DNA of 64,000 bases from Chloroflexota bacterium (GCA_014584575.1 JACTMP010000046.1:1-64000), one strand, 5' to 3'. Numbered from the stretch's first letter, positions 25,800-34,548 are shown. The notes: generated by a model from the sequence alone, not told the origin. Made by a program: numbers and translations.

Positions 25800-26220
25800 G
25801 CCAAACTCTCCAACAGATGATGTCGCCCTACCATCACCCTTTTCTACTTATGGTTCTTCCAAATTCGATACAATCTATTTTGATGGATTTTTTTAGCCTG
25901 AAATGGCTCTGCCCCACAAATGGTATAATCAAAACCCTGCCGGTTGCCGGATTTTTTTCCGTTATTTTGTTGATGAATACTTTTCGTTAGGCTGACGCAA
26001 AGTATACCCTAGCCCATTTTTTCTGTCTACATTGCCGCTCACGCCGCTTCATCTATGACGGAAAACATAAATATACCTATCTGTTTTTCTCTGGAAGCAG
26101 AAAGCCCCAATAACTGCCACATGATACCAACGCCACTAACGAAACTTTAATCGTAATTTTTCTTTGGCATACTCATGTTTCACATTGGATGTGTATTGTA
26201 CAGTAGGACAGGAAGACCGT
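25800..26220. other. Gene-free AT-richer spacer between divergent genes
   Basis: 421 bp with lower G+C than the surroundings. It contains a TATAAT at 25924-25929 on the plus strand without a convincing -35 box, and a small CCGGTTGCCGGATTTTTTT hairpin-plus-T-run (about 25940-25960) that could act as an attenuator or terminator. No conserved ORF and no ACGGCCGT octamer seen. Confidence 0.5.
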
Positions 26221-26778
26221 ATGGCAGAGGTAGCAGCCGGCCAGGCCACTTTAGAAAGTTTTGCGGCCACAATGGATTTTGATCAACCATTTGGCAACGC
26301 CACGATGGGGACGCCCTTCTTGCCGGACTTCGAGAAGAAGCCGGCAATACCACCTTTATCCTCTGGCGATTATGTCAATGCGATAGCCTTAAATGAATCT
26401 GGCGAGGTTCTCATTTTGCCGGTATATCATTGTTATGCGGGACGCACAACCTGGCAGTTGATTGGCGGAGGAATAGAGCCAGGAGAAGACCCGCTCACGG
26501 CCGTGCAGCGCCTCTTGCACACCCACACGGGTTATGCCACCAACGACTGGACCTACCTCAGCAGCTACTTCAGCGACTCTGGCAATCATAAAAGCGTTGG
26601 GCACTTTTTCTGCGCCCAAAAGGTTCAAGCAACGGCTGCATTCGTCCCCCCCACGACTTCAACCCCACCCCAATGGATTCCCCTCAAAGAGATACGGTAT
26701 GCCTTGTTAGACGGCCGTATCGCCAAAATCAGTCACGCCACCACGATTTCTCTGGCGCTATTGACCATCCTCAAATAA
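26221..26778 (+). CDS. Nudix-fold protein lacking the catalytic glutamates
   Basis: About 185 residues. The Nudix box region reads GGIEPGEDPLTAVQRLLHTHTGY (split: GGIEPGE, DPLTAVQ, RLLHTHTGY). The spacing fits GX5EX7REUXEEXGU exactly, but the REUXEE metal-binding glutamates are replaced by Leu, Thr and His. Hydrolase activity is therefore unlikely and a binding role more probable. I choose the ATG at 26221 with AGGAAG upstream. A TTG start at 26164 is possible. Related catalytically dead Nudix domains act as ligand sensors in known regulators. Confidence 0.72.
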   Translation: MAEVAAGQATLESFAATMDFDQPFGNATMGTPFLPDFEKKPAIPPLSSGDYVNAIALNESGEVLILPVYHCYAGRTTWQLIGGGIEPGEDPLTAVQRLLHTHTGYATNDWTYLSSYFSDSGNHKSVGHFFCAQKVQATAAFVPPTTSTPPQWIPLKEIRYALLDGRIAKISHATTISLALLTILK

Positions 26779-26866
26779 TCCATTTTTGTGTTTGCCGCCA
26801 ATACCCCTTCTTTATATACTTTTGCCTGTAAGTAACGCTAAAAACAAGCTGGCAGGAAAAAGTATT

Positions 26867-27736
26867 ATGCCTTTTCAACCTGATTATCCCGTCCCCGAAG
26901 AACGTTTGCCCTATACCGAACACACCACAAGCAGCAGCAATCACGGCCGTGTGGGTATCCTCATGCTGCACGGTTTTATGGGCAGCCCGCTTAGCTCCCA
27001 CCCCATGGCTCAATACCTGGCCGAACATGGCATCACCGTACATTGCCCTCTGCTGCCGGGGCACGGTCATTGGCCGGACAAATTGCGGGGATATTCCCGG
27101 CAGGATTGGATTGCCGCTGCCGAAGAAGGGTTGGCTCATCTCCGCACCCTGTGTGACGAGATTTTCCTGATGGGGCACTCCATGGGCACCGTATTGGGGG
27201 CGCACCTGGCGCTGCAAAACCAGGATGTACGCGGCCAGATTATGCTTACCCCGCTCTATGAATCGCCGGACAATCGGTTGGTAGCCATGAAACTGCTGCG
27301 CCCTTTTATGACCTGGTTTTACCCGGCCAAACTGCCCAGCAAGAGCATGAAGCGGTTGGTGCGGGAACGGGTGCAAGATTTTTACCCTGATCTGGATATG
27401 GACGACCCTGCCGTGCAAAAGCGCATCCCGGAGATGACCCGTTTGCCGGTGGCTGCAATAGTGGAAATGTTGAAGATGGCGGAATACGGCCGTACCCTTT
27501 TTCCCCACCTCGCCATCCCCACCATTACCTTTCATGGTGGTCACGACCCGGCCGTTAAGCCCGGCAGTGTGGAACGGCTGTTTGAGGTGTTGCCGGGTTC
27601 AGACAAAAAGATCAAGTTTTTCCCCGAATCCGGCCATGAATTGATGCGGCCGTTTGATCCCGTGCATGAAATTGTGTGGAAAATGGCGTTCGATTTTGTA
27701 TATGAGCGTTCTGCCCTGCGCCTGCCTGCCGCCTAA
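26867..27736 (+). CDS. Alpha/beta hydrolase, carboxylesterase/monoacylglycerol lipase-like
   Basis: 289 residues. The oxyanion region GILMLHGFMGSPLSSHPMA (about 32), the nucleophile elbow FLMGHSMGTVLGA (Ser about 103), an Asp in FHGGHDPAVKPGS (about 229) and His in PESGHELMRPFD (about 258) make a full catalytic triad. The pattern GSP after the HG motif and the helical lid match thermostable carboxylesterases such as Est30. AGGAAAA precedes the ATG at 26867. Confidence 0.88.
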   Translation: MPFQPDYPVPEERLPYTEHTTSSSNHGRVGILMLHGFMGSPLSSHPMAQYLAEHGITVHCPLLPGHGHWPDKLRGYSRQDWIAAAEEGLAHLRTLCDEIFLMGHSMGTVLGAHLALQNQDVRGQIMLTPLYESPDNRLVAMKLLRPFMTWFYPAKLPSKSMKRLVRERVQDFYPDLDMDDPAVQKRIPEMTRLPVAAIVEMLKMAEYGRTLFPHLAIPTITFHGGHDPAVKPGSVERLFEVLPGSDKKIKFFPESGHELMRPFDPVHEIVWKMAFDFVYERSALRLPAA

Positions 27737-27876
27737 GCACATCGCCACGTTACAAAAGTAACAACATCCAGTTACCTTTTCAGGCAATTATGAGCATGTC
27801 AGGCAATGGCAACTGCGTTACAATTCCCATGGCGAAGAGGCATAACTGCCCTAAAAATCCAACAACTTACCAAACC

Positions 27877-27912
27877 AAAACTCCCGTCACACACAGTTGA
27901 AGGGAGTTTTTT
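27877..27912 (+). terminator. Possible intrinsic terminator after the esterase gene
   Basis: AAAACTCCC, a 16-base loop, GGGAGTTTT, then TT and a further T-rich stretch. It lies 141 bp past the stop and before the purine operon. Confidence 0.55.
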
Positions 27913-27925
27913 GTTTTTACTGTAG

Positions 27926-27988
27926 GGGCGAGGCAGGCGGGAATGCAATTTGTGTGATGGGTTAAATAACTCCCCGCCTGCCTCGCCC
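27926..27988. repeat. 63-bp inverted-repeat element, copy 2
   Basis: Perfect 16-bp arms GGGCGAGGCAGGCGGG (27926-27941) and CCCGCCTGCCTCGCCC (27973-27988) flank a 31-bp loop. Total length and loop length equal those of copy 1 at 4098-4160. The arm bases that differ from copy 1 differ on both sides. It lies 15 bp upstream of purL, in the leader region of the purine operon. Confidence 0.85.
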
Positions 27989-28003
27989 TTACCAGGATGT
28001 TCA

Positions 28004-31000
28004 ATGTCTGAAAACAATAACGCAACGGCCGTCTACCGCCTGGAAGTTCACCCCCGTACCCGGCGCAGCAGCGACAAACTGGTCAACACCGCCCACCAAC
28101 TGGGTCTGAGCGGTCTGACCGCCTGTTACCCCAGCCGACTCTATTTCATTCAAGGCCAGCTCACGGCCGCCGAAGTCGAGCGGATTGGGCGGGAGATTTT
28201 GGCGGATCCGGTAACAGAGAGATTGGAGATTGGAGATTGGAGATTAACCAACCTCCAATCTCCAATCTCTAATCTCCAAACTATAGAAGTGATGCTGCAT
28301 CCAGGCGTCACCGATCCCCCGGCCGATAATCTGGTGCGGGCGGCGCGGCTGATCGGCATTGCGGGCATTGAGCGGGCGGCGACGGGGCAGCGGTATGAAG
28401 TGGAAGGGGCGCTGGGGGAAGCGGCCGTACACACCCTGGCCGCCGAACTGTTAGCCAACCCCGTCATTCAGCACTTTGCCATCGGCCGTCCGATTACGCC
28501 CCCCTTCGTCGCCACCCAACAGGCGGATGATACCGTTGAGCTGATTGACCTGCGCGAAGCCGACGACAACGAACTGCTGACCATCAGCCGCGAGCGGCGG
28601 CTCTCCATGGACCTGGCCGAAATGCAGGCCATCCAGACGTATTACCGCGCCGAAGGGCGGGCCGCCACCGACGTGGAACTGGAAATGCTGGCGCAGACAT
28701 GGAGCGAACACTGCGTTCACAAAACGTTCAAAGCGATCATCGAATATGACGGGCCGGACGGCCGTGAAACGATCAACGGCCTGCTCAACACCTACATCCG
28801 CGCCGCCACCGACAAGGTGAACAAACCCTGGGTGCTGTCCGCCTTTGTGGACAATGCGGGCATCATCGCCTTTGACGAGCAGTTTGATCTGGCGTTCAAG
28901 GTGGAAACGCACAACCATCCCTCGGCGTTGGAGCCATTTGGCGGGGCCAACACCGGCGTGGGCGGCGTGGTGCGGGACGTGTTGGGCGTCAGCGCCCGCC
29001 CCATCGCCAACACCGATGTCCTCTGTTTTGGCCTGCCGGATATGGCGCATGACGATTTACCTGCCGGGGTGCTGCATCCGCGCCGTATTGCCGATGGGGT
29101 CATTCATGGTATTGAAGATTACGGCAATAAAATGGGCATCCCCACCGTGAACGGCTCCATCCATTACCATCCCGGTTACACCGCTAACCCGCTGGTCTAC
29201 TGTGGCTGCCTGGGGATTTTGCCACATGGGGCGCACGTCACGGCCGTACAACCTGGTGATCTCGTCGTCGCTATCGGTGGACGCACGGGGCGGGATGGGC
29301 TGCGGGGGGCTACCTTTTCCAGCATGGAAATGGACACGGCGACGAGCGAAATTGCGGGCACGGCCGTGCAGATTGGCAACCCCATCATGGAAAAACAGGT
29401 GCAGGAAGTGATCCTGCGCGCCCGCGACGAAAAGCTGTATACGGCCATCACCGACTGCGGCGCGGGTGGTTTCTCTTCGGCGGTGGGCGAGATGGCGAAG
29501 GACACAGGCGCGGCCATCCAGCTACAGGCCATTACCCTGAAATACCCCGGCCTGCGCCCCTGGGAAATGTGGCTGAGCGAAGCGCAGGAGCGCATGGTGT
29601 TGGCCGTGCCGCCCGCCCATTTGCCCCGCCTGCAAGCCATTTGCGCCGGGCAGGATGTGGAAGCGATTGTGTTGGGCACGTTTACCGGCGACGGCCGTCT
29701 CATCATCTGTTATGGCGACAAAGTGGTGGCCGACCTGACGGCCGATTTTTTGCATGATGGCATCCCCACGCGGCATTTGCGGGCGGAGTGGAAACCTGTA
29801 ACCCGTGAGCCGTTATCCGTGAGCCGTAAACCGATTACGGATGACGGATTACGGATGACGCTCTTACAACTGTTGGCTCACCCCACCATCCGCAGCAAAG
29901 AGGAGGTGATTCGTCGGTATGACCATGAAGTGCAGGGGGGCACGGCCGTGAAGCCGCTCACCGGCACACACAATCATGGCCCCTCAGACGCCACCGTCCT
30001 CGTCCCCCAAGCCTCCCAATTCATAATTCATAATTCATCCTTCATAATTCAAAAAGGCGTGGCCTTAGCCAACGGCATCAACCCCCACTACCCCGACCCC
30101 TACCACATGGCCTGGGCGGCGGTGGATGAGGCGCTGCGGAACGTGACGGCCGTTGGCGCAGACCCCGATCAGGTGGCGATTTTGGACAACTTCTGCTGGG
30201 GCAATCCCAATTTGCCGGATCGGTTGGGGGCGTTGGTGCGCTGTGCGCAGGGGTGTTACGATGCGGCCGTCGCTTTTGGCACGCCGTTTGTCTCCGGTAA
30301 GGACAGCCTGAACAATGAGTACACCGGCGCGGATGGCGAAAAACACGCCATCCCCGGCACCCTGCTCATCTCCGCCCTGGGCATTGTGCCCGACGTAAAC
30401 AAGACGGTGACGATGGATTTGAAGCAGGCGGGCAACTTCCTGTTTGTGGTGGGTGACACTCGCGCCGAGATGGGCGGCAGCCATTTTAATCTGGTGGGCG
30501 GCCCCGCCAGCGAAGGCAACAACACGCCACCCGCGCCCGTCAAAGAAAGCCTGGAACGGATGCGCCGGTTGCACCAGGCGATGCAGGCCGGGCTGGTGCA
30601 GGCGTGCCACGACTGCGCCGAAGGGGGCGTTGCCGTGGCCCTGGCCGAAATGTGTATTGCCGGTGACCTGGGCATAGAAGCCCAATTGATGCGGATTCCC
30701 CGCGATTATCACGCCCACTATGCCAGTGATGAAGTCATCCTATTCTCGGAATCATTGAGCCGTTTCCTGGTGGAAATTCGGCCTGAAGACGAGGCCGCTT
30801 TCCGGGCCATTATGGGCGATGTCCCGGCCGAATGTATTGGTGTGGTGGGAGGAGAGCGGCTGGTGGTGAACGGCCGTACCGGTGAGCCGCTCTTCTCGTT
30901 GACCATTGCCGAGATGGAGGAAGCGTGGCGCAGTTCGGTAAGCAGTAAGCAGTTAGCAGTGAGCAGTAAGCAGTCAATCTCCCAATCTCCCAATCTCCAA

Positions 31001-31858
31001 TCTCCAATCTCCCAATCTCCCAAAGTCTTGATCCTGCACGCCAACGGCAGCAACCGCGACCACGACGCGGCGCTGGCCTGCCAACTGGCGGGTGGTACGC
31101 CGGAGATTGTGCATATGAATCAGCTCTTGGCCGGGGAGCGGCGGCTGGCCGATTATCATATGCTGGTGATTCCGGGGGGGTTTTCCTATGGCGATGATTT
31201 GGGGGCGGGGGTGTTATGGGCGCTGGATTTGCGGTATGAGTTGGGGCAGGAATTAGAGCGGTTTGTGACCGACGGCCGTCCTGTCCTGGGCATTTGTAAT
31301 GGCTTCCAAACATTGGTCAAGGCTGGTTTGCTGCCCGGCAATCTCCAATCTCCAATCTCCAATCCTTCGGCAACACTCAGGACAGGTCTCCAATCTCGTT
31401 CTGTGACATTAACCTTTAACCGCTCCGGCCAATTTGAATGCCGTTGGGTGTACTTGCAGCCCAATCCGGCCAGCCCCAGCCTGTTTACGCAGGGGCTAGA
31501 CGAACCGATTTACTGCCCGGTGGCACACGGCGAAGGGCGGCTGGCAGTGCAGGATGAAGCGGTGGCGGAGATGTTGCAGGCACAGAATTTGGTTCCGCTC
31601 TATTATTCAGTGAGCAGTGAACAGACAATCTCCCACTCTGGCGGTGTCCCCACCGCCGATCTCCCAATCTCCTATCCTGCTAACCCCAACGGCTCCGTCC
31701 TGGACATTGCCGCGCTGTGCAACCCGGCGGGTAATGTGTTGGGGCTGATGCCACACCCAGAAAACCACATTTTCCCCTGGCAGCACCCTCGCGCCCATCG
31801 CGGCGAGCGGGGGATGTTGGGATTGCGGTTGTTTGAGAATGGGATTAAAAGAGCGTAA
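28004..31858 (+). CDS. purL: Single-chain phosphoribosylformylglycinamidine synthase (PurS-PurL-PurQ)
   Basis: 1284 residues. Two PurS-like segments (about 6-75 and 90-160) come first, then the PurL ATP-binding halves with SEHCVHKTF (about 235), KVETHNHPSALEPFGGA (about 300) and GTPFVSGKDSLNNEY (about 760), and last a class I glutaminase with VLGICNGFQTL (nucleophile Cys) and MPHPENHIFPW (His, Glu). It makes FGAM from FGAR, glutamine and ATP. AGGA precedes the ATG at 28004. Six in-frame segments are built from the intergenic repeat words (28213-28283, 29793-29863, 30008-30055, 30934-31023, 31339-31399, 31604-31670), all in linker-like places. The frame is never broken. Confidence 0.95.
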   Translation: MSENNNATAVYRLEVHPRTRRSSDKLVNTAHQLGLSGLTACYPSRLYFIQGQLTAAEVERIGREILADPVTERLEIGDWRLTNLQSPISNLQTIEVMLHPGVTDPPADNLVRAARLIGIAGIERAATGQRYEVEGALGEAAVHTLAAELLANPVIQHFAIGRPITPPFVATQQADDTVELIDLREADDNELLTISRERRLSMDLAEMQAIQTYYRAEGRAATDVELEMLAQTWSEHCVHKTFKAIIEYDGPDGRETINGLLNTYIRAATDKVNKPWVLSAFVDNAGIIAFDEQFDLAFKVETHNHPSALEPFGGANTGVGGVVRDVLGVSARPIANTDVLCFGLPDMAHDDLPAGVLHPRRIADGVIHGIEDYGNKMGIPTVNGSIHYHPGYTANPLVYCGCLGILPHGAHVTAVQPGDLVVAIGGRTGRDGLRGATFSSMEMDTATSEIAGTAVQIGNPIMEKQVQEVILRARDEKLYTAITDCGAGGFSSAVGEMAKDTGAAIQLQAITLKYPGLRPWEMWLSEAQERMVLAVPPAHLPRLQAICAGQDVEAIVLGTFTGDGRLIICYGDKVVADLTADFLHDGIPTRHLRAEWKPVTREPLSVSRKPITDDGLRMTLLQLLAHPTIRSKEEVIRRYDHEVQGGTAVKPLTGTHNHGPSDATVLVPQASQFIIHNSSFIIQKGVALANGINPHYPDPYHMAWAAVDEALRNVTAVGADPDQVAILDNFCWGNPNLPDRLGALVRCAQGCYDAAVAFGTPFVSGKDSLNNEYTGADGEKHAIPGTLLISALGIVPDVNKTVTMDLKQAGNFLFVVGDTRAEMGGSHFNLVGGPASEGNNTPPAPVKESLERMRRLHQAMQAGLVQACHDCAEGGVAVALAEMCIAGDLGIEAQLMRIPRDYHAHYASDEVILFSESLSRFLVEIRPEDEAAFRAIMGDVPAECIGVVGGERLVVNGRTGEPLFSLTIAEMEEAWRSSVSSKQLAVSSKQSISQSPNLQSPISQSPKVLILHANGSNRDHDAALACQLAGGTPEIVHMNQLLAGERRLADYHMLVIPGGFSYGDDLGAGVLWALDLRYELGQELERFVTDGRPVLGICNGFQTLVKAGLLPGNLQSPISNPSATLRTGLQSRSVTLTFNRSGQFECRWVYLQPNPASPSLFTQGLDEPIYCPVAHGEGRLAVQDEAVAEMLQAQNLVPLYYSVSSEQTISHSGGVPTADLPISYPANPNGSVLDIAALCNPAGNVLGLMPHPENHIFPWQHPRAHRGERGMLGLRLFENGIKRA
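28213..28283. repeat. GGAGATT dyad inserted in frame in purL (insert A)
   Basis: GAGATTGGAGATTGGAGATTGG followed by the inverse CTCCAATCTCCAATCTCTAATCTCC inside the coding sequence. It translates as EIGDWRLTNLQSPISNLQ and joins the two PurS-like segments. Outside genes this same dyad is at 24168-24222, 33643-33720 and 56155-56216. Confidence 0.85.
29793..29863. repeat. CCGTGAGCCGTAAACCGATTACGG words in frame in purL (insert B)
   Basis: GTAACCCGTGAGCCGTTATCC, GTAAACCGATTACGG and ATGACGGATTACGG run together, coding for about 23 residues including REPLSVSRKPITDDGLRM. The words match the junction repeat at 17788-17833. Confidence 0.8.
30008..30055. repeat. AATTCATAATTCAT words in frame in purL (insert C)
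   Basis: CAATTCATAATTCATAATTC and CTTCATAATTCAA code for SQFIIHNSSFIIQ. The relatives GAATTAGGAAGGATGAATTA are intergenic at 38292-38325 and 63046-63075. Confidence 0.8.
30934..31023. repeat. GTAAGCAGT plus AATCTCCC words in frame in purL (insert D)
   Basis: Five degenerate GTAAGCAGT/GTGAGCAGT units are followed by seven CAATCTCC units. The segment codes for SSVSSKQLAVSSKQ and then SISQSPNLQSPISQSP, and links the PurL part to the PurQ glutaminase part. Confidence 0.85.
31339..31399. repeat. AATCTCC words in frame in purL glutaminase part (insert E)
   Basis: CAATCTCCAATCTCCAATCC, a CTTCGGCAACACTCAGGACAGG segment, then CTCCAATCTCG, coding for NLQSPISNPSATLRTGLQS after the GLLPG turn of the glutaminase domain. 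Confidence 0.8.
31604..31670. repeat. GTGAGCAGTGAACAG plus AATCTCCCA words in frame in purL (insert F)
   Basis: CAGTGAGCAGTGAACAGACAAT, a GGCGGTGTCCCCACCGCC dyad and GATCTCCCAATCTCC, coding for SVSSEQTISHSGGVPTADLP and four to five further residues between strands of the glutaminase part. Confidence 0.75.
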
Positions 31859-31860
31859 TT

Positions 31861-32829
31861 ATGTTAACTCACGATGAACTTTTAGCAGCGATTCCCCACT
31901 GTCTGACAGGGACGGATTTCCCAGAATTGGGGGCGAAATATGAGGGGAAGGTGCGGGATGTGTATGTGGGGCACGGGCGTCGCACCCTCATCACCACCGA
32001 CCGTATTTCCGCCTTCGATAGGGTCTTGGGGCTGATTCCCTACAAGGGGCAGGTGCTCAACCAGTTGAGCGCCTGGTGGTTTGAGCAGACGGCGCACATT
32101 GCCCGCAACCACATCATCACTGTACCCGATCCCAATGTAACCATTGCCCATGAAGCGGAACCGCTGCCGGTGGAAATTGTCGTGCGCGGTTACATCACCG
32201 GCGTCACCAAGACCTCGTTGTGGTATTTGTATGAACAGGGGGAGCGACGGCCGTATGGATTTGTCTTGCCCGATGGCCTGCAAAAAAATGATCCCTTGCC
32301 CGAACCGCTGATCACCCCCACCACCAAAGCGGCCAAAGGCGGCCACGACCTGCCCCTGACCCGCGCCGACATTTTAGAGCAGAAGATTTTGCCGCGGGAA
32401 TTGTGGATGGAGATTGAGGAAACGGCCGTGACTCTCTTCCAATTCGGCCAGCAAGTTGCCGCCCAGGCCGGTCTCATCCTGGTAGACACCAAATACGAAA
32501 TGGGGCTGGTGGATGGCAAACTGACCCTCATTGACGAAATCCACACCCCCGATTCCAGCCGGTATTGGGTGGCCGACACCTATCAACCGGGCGGCGACGA
32601 ACCGGAAAATTTCGACAAAGAGTTCATGCGCAAATGGTACGCCGCCCAGGGCTATCGCGGCGATGGCGTTCCGCCCACCATGTCCCCCGACTTCATCGCC
32701 CAAATTGCCGCCCGCTACATCGCCGCCTACGAAAAGCTCACCGGACAGGTATTTCAACCGGGTGAACAACCGGCCGTTGAGCGCCTGAGACGAAATTTAC
32801 AGGATGAGATTAGGAGATTGGGAGATTGA
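31861..32829 (+). CDS. purC: Phosphoribosylaminoimidazole-succinocarboxamide synthase (long type)
   Basis: 322 residues. Motifs of the long, yeast-like SAICAR synthase are seen: YEGKVRDVYVGHGRRTLITT with the ATP site (about 22), DRISAFDRVLG, EIVVRGYITGV (about 100), DTKYEMGLVDGKLTLIDEI (about 206) and DKEFMRKWY. It joins CAIR and aspartate using ATP. It begins two bases after the purL stop. The last nine codons and the TGA (DEIRRLGD) come from the GGAGATT repeat array that starts at 32805. Confidence 0.96.
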   Translation: MLTHDELLAAIPHCLTGTDFPELGAKYEGKVRDVYVGHGRRTLITTDRISAFDRVLGLIPYKGQVLNQLSAWWFEQTAHIARNHIITVPDPNVTIAHEAEPLPVEIVVRGYITGVTKTSLWYLYEQGERRPYGFVLPDGLQKNDPLPEPLITPTTKAAKGGHDLPLTRADILEQKILPRELWMEIEETAVTLFQFGQQVAAQAGLILVDTKYEMGLVDGKLTLIDEIHTPDSSRYWVADTYQPGGDEPENFDKEFMRKWYAAQGYRGDGVPPTMSPDFIAQIAARYIAAYEKLTGQVFQPGEQPAVERLRRNLQDEIRRLGD

Positions 32830-32888
32830 GAGATTGGGCGATTGGAGACAAAATCAATCTCCTAATCTCCTGATCTCCCCATCTCCTC
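32805..32888. repeat. GGAGATT dyad overlapping the 3' end of purC
   Basis: GAGATTAGGAGATTGGGAGA units run from inside purC into the gap, followed by the inverse AATCTCCTAATCTCCTGATC. The stop TGA of purC lies within a repeat unit. Confidence 0.85.
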
Positions 32889-32906
32889 TTTTCAGGAGGA
32901 ACCCAC

Positions 32907-33641
32907 ATGCACCGCCATTTAGACGGCTGGCACAGCCCCAGTTTGAACAAACACATGGAGATCGTCACCTACGGACACTACGGTTTTCCGCTGCTGCTTT
33001 TTCCCACGGCTGCGGCCGATTACCTGGAATATGAACGTTTCCTGGTGATTGACGTATTGGCCGATGTCATTAACAGCGGTAAGGTGAAAGTCTTTTCCAT
33101 CAACAGCATCAACCGTGAGGCATGGTTGAACCCCTACCTGCACGCCAGCCACATGGCTCGCCGCCAACAGCAGTTCAATGATTATGTGTGCAACGAAGTT
33201 GTGCCCTATATCTGGAATAGCTGCCAGGGGCGCGTGGGCATCATCACCAGCGGGGCCAGCCTGGGCGCGTTCCATGCCGCCAACCAGCTTTTCCGCCGCC
33301 CTGACTTGTTCGACGGTATGGTCGCCATGAGCGGCTCTTATGATATTCGTGGTTACTACAAGCAAGATTATTACGACGAGAATATCTACTTCAATAATCC
33401 GGTAGATTATTTGCCCGCGCTGAACGATGACAATTTCCTGCCGATGCTGCGCCAGAAATCCCATATTCACATTGTCACCGGGCAGGGAAACTATGAAAAC
33501 CCGGATGCTTCGCGGCGGCTGGCGGGCATCCTGGCGGCCAAAGGCATCCCGCACGAACTTGATCTCTGGGGCTACGACATGCCCCACGACTGGCCCACCT
33601 GGCGCGCTATGCTGAAATACTATCTGGAGGCAAAATTTTAA
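32907..33641 (+). CDS. Putative esterase (COG4947-like alpha/beta hydrolase)
   Basis: 244 residues. Start MHRHLDGWHSPSLNKHMEIV. The nucleophile elbow is GIITSGASLGAFHAANQ (Ser about 117), with YGFPLLLFPTAAADYLEYE (about 25-43) forming the oxyanion side and His in YDMPHDWPTW near the C-terminus completing the site. It resembles small esterase D-like proteins found in many genomes without assigned substrate. It lies between purC and purE and is surely co-transcribed. TCAGGAGG gives an excellent ribosome binding site. Confidence 0.85.
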   Translation: MHRHLDGWHSPSLNKHMEIVTYGHYGFPLLLFPTAAADYLEYERFLVIDVLADVINSGKVKVFSINSINREAWLNPYLHASHMARRQQQFNDYVCNEVVPYIWNSCQGRVGIITSGASLGAFHAANQLFRRPDLFDGMVAMSGSYDIRGYYKQDYYDENIYFNNPVDYLPALNDDNFLPMLRQKSHIHIVTGQGNYENPDASRRLAGILAAKGIPHELDLWGYDMPHDWPTWRAMLKYYLEAKF

Positions 33642-33642
33642 G

Positions 33643-33720
33643 AGGGAGATTGGGAGATTAGGAGATTGGGAGATTTCCAGTCTCTTAATCTCCCAATCTC
33701 CTAATCTCTAATCTCTAAAC
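33643..33720. repeat. GGAGATT dyad between the esterase gene and purE
   Basis: GGGAGATTGGGAGATTAGGAG on the left, CTTAATCTCCCAATCTCC on the right. It starts one base after the esterase stop codon and ends two bases before the purE ATG, leaving purE without a standard ribosome binding site. Confidence 0.85.
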
Positions 33721-33722
33721 CC

Positions 33723-34235
33723 ATGACAACTTCAAACAATATTCTGGTTGGGGTGATTATGGGGAGTACGTCGGATTGGGAGACGATGCAGGAGGCTACG
33801 GCCGTGCTCGACCAATTCGGTGTACCCTATGAAGCAAAAGTGGTGTCGGCGCACCGCACACCGCAGTGGATGGCCGAGTATGCGGCTATGGCCGAGGCGC
33901 GTGGTTTGCAGGTGATCATTGCCGGGGCAGGCGGGGCCGCCCACTTGCCGGGTATGGTAGCGGCGCAAACGGTGCTGCCGGTGTTGGGTGTGCCCATCCA
34001 GAGCCATGCCCTCAACGGGCTGGATTCGCTGCTCTCCATTGTGCAGATGCCGGGCGGTGTGCCGGTGGGTACACTGGCGATTGGCAAAGCCGGGGCCAAA
34101 AATGCGGCGCTGTTAGCCATTGCCATTCTGGGCAACCAATACCCGGAATACCGCCAAAAACTCCACCAATTCCGGCAGGAACAGGCAAATAAGGTCTTAC
34201 ATGATAACTTGCCGCCAGGTGGGGAGGAGAAATAA
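33723..34235 (+). CDS. purE: N5-carboxyaminoimidazole ribonucleotide mutase
   Basis: 170 residues, class I Pur[15 protein letters not shown] (about 9), [11 protein letters not shown] (about 40) and [15 protein letters not shown] (about 66) form the CO2/CAIR site with the conserved His. It converts N5-CAIR made by PurK into CAIR. PurK is encoded 1.3 kb downstream, so this is the bacterial two-step route. Confidence 0.96.
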   Translation: MTTSNNILVGVIMGSTSDWETMQEATAVLDQFGVPYEAKVVSAHRTPQWMAEYAAMAEARGLQVIIAGAGGAAHLPGMVAAQTVLPVLGVPIQSHALNGLDSLLSIVQMPGGVPVGTLAIGKAGAKNAALLAIAILGNQYPEYRQKLHQFRQEQANKVLHDNLPPGGEEK

Positions 34236-34236
34236 G

Positions 34237-34548
34237 ATGAAGTGTTTGCGGTACTATGTGACGGAAGTAGAAACAGGCAGATCTCTTAGAAAAATTCGCG
34301 TGCCTTTGGCGGTCATCCGCATTGTGGCCCAACTGCTACCTCCGCGAGTTTTTGAACTTATCAAAATGGATGGAGAAGTAGGCATAGATGGAGAGGTAGG
34401 CAAGGAAACGGTTAATGCTATTTATAAAATGCTCCTGGAAGTGGACAAAAAGAGGGATGAGGAGATTGAAAACGGCCTCATTGTAGAGATGGAAGAGTAC
34501 AACGAAGAATTCAAACGCCTGGAGTATTCAGTGATTTTTGTTGAATAA
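34237..34548 (+). CDS. Small hypothetical protein in the purine operon
   Basis: 103 residues starting MKCLRYYVTEVETGRSLRKI. GGGGAGGAG upstream overlaps the purE end, and the ATG is one base after the purE stop. It has a hydrophobic middle helix (LAVIRIVAQLLPPRVFELI) and a Glu/Lys-rich helical C-terminus. I recognise no family. Confidence 0.7.
   Translation: MKCLRYYVTEVETGRSLRKIRVPLAVIRIVAQLLPPRVFELIKMDGEVGIDGEVGKETVNAIYKMLLEVDKKRDEEIENGLIVEMEEYNEEFKRLEYSVIFVE

Noticed and set aside
29793-30055. Frameshift or sequencing error as source of the odd purL peptides
   Set aside because: The frame is open for 1284 codons and the conserved motifs resume in frame after every repeat segment. Independent errors would not preserve the frame six times.
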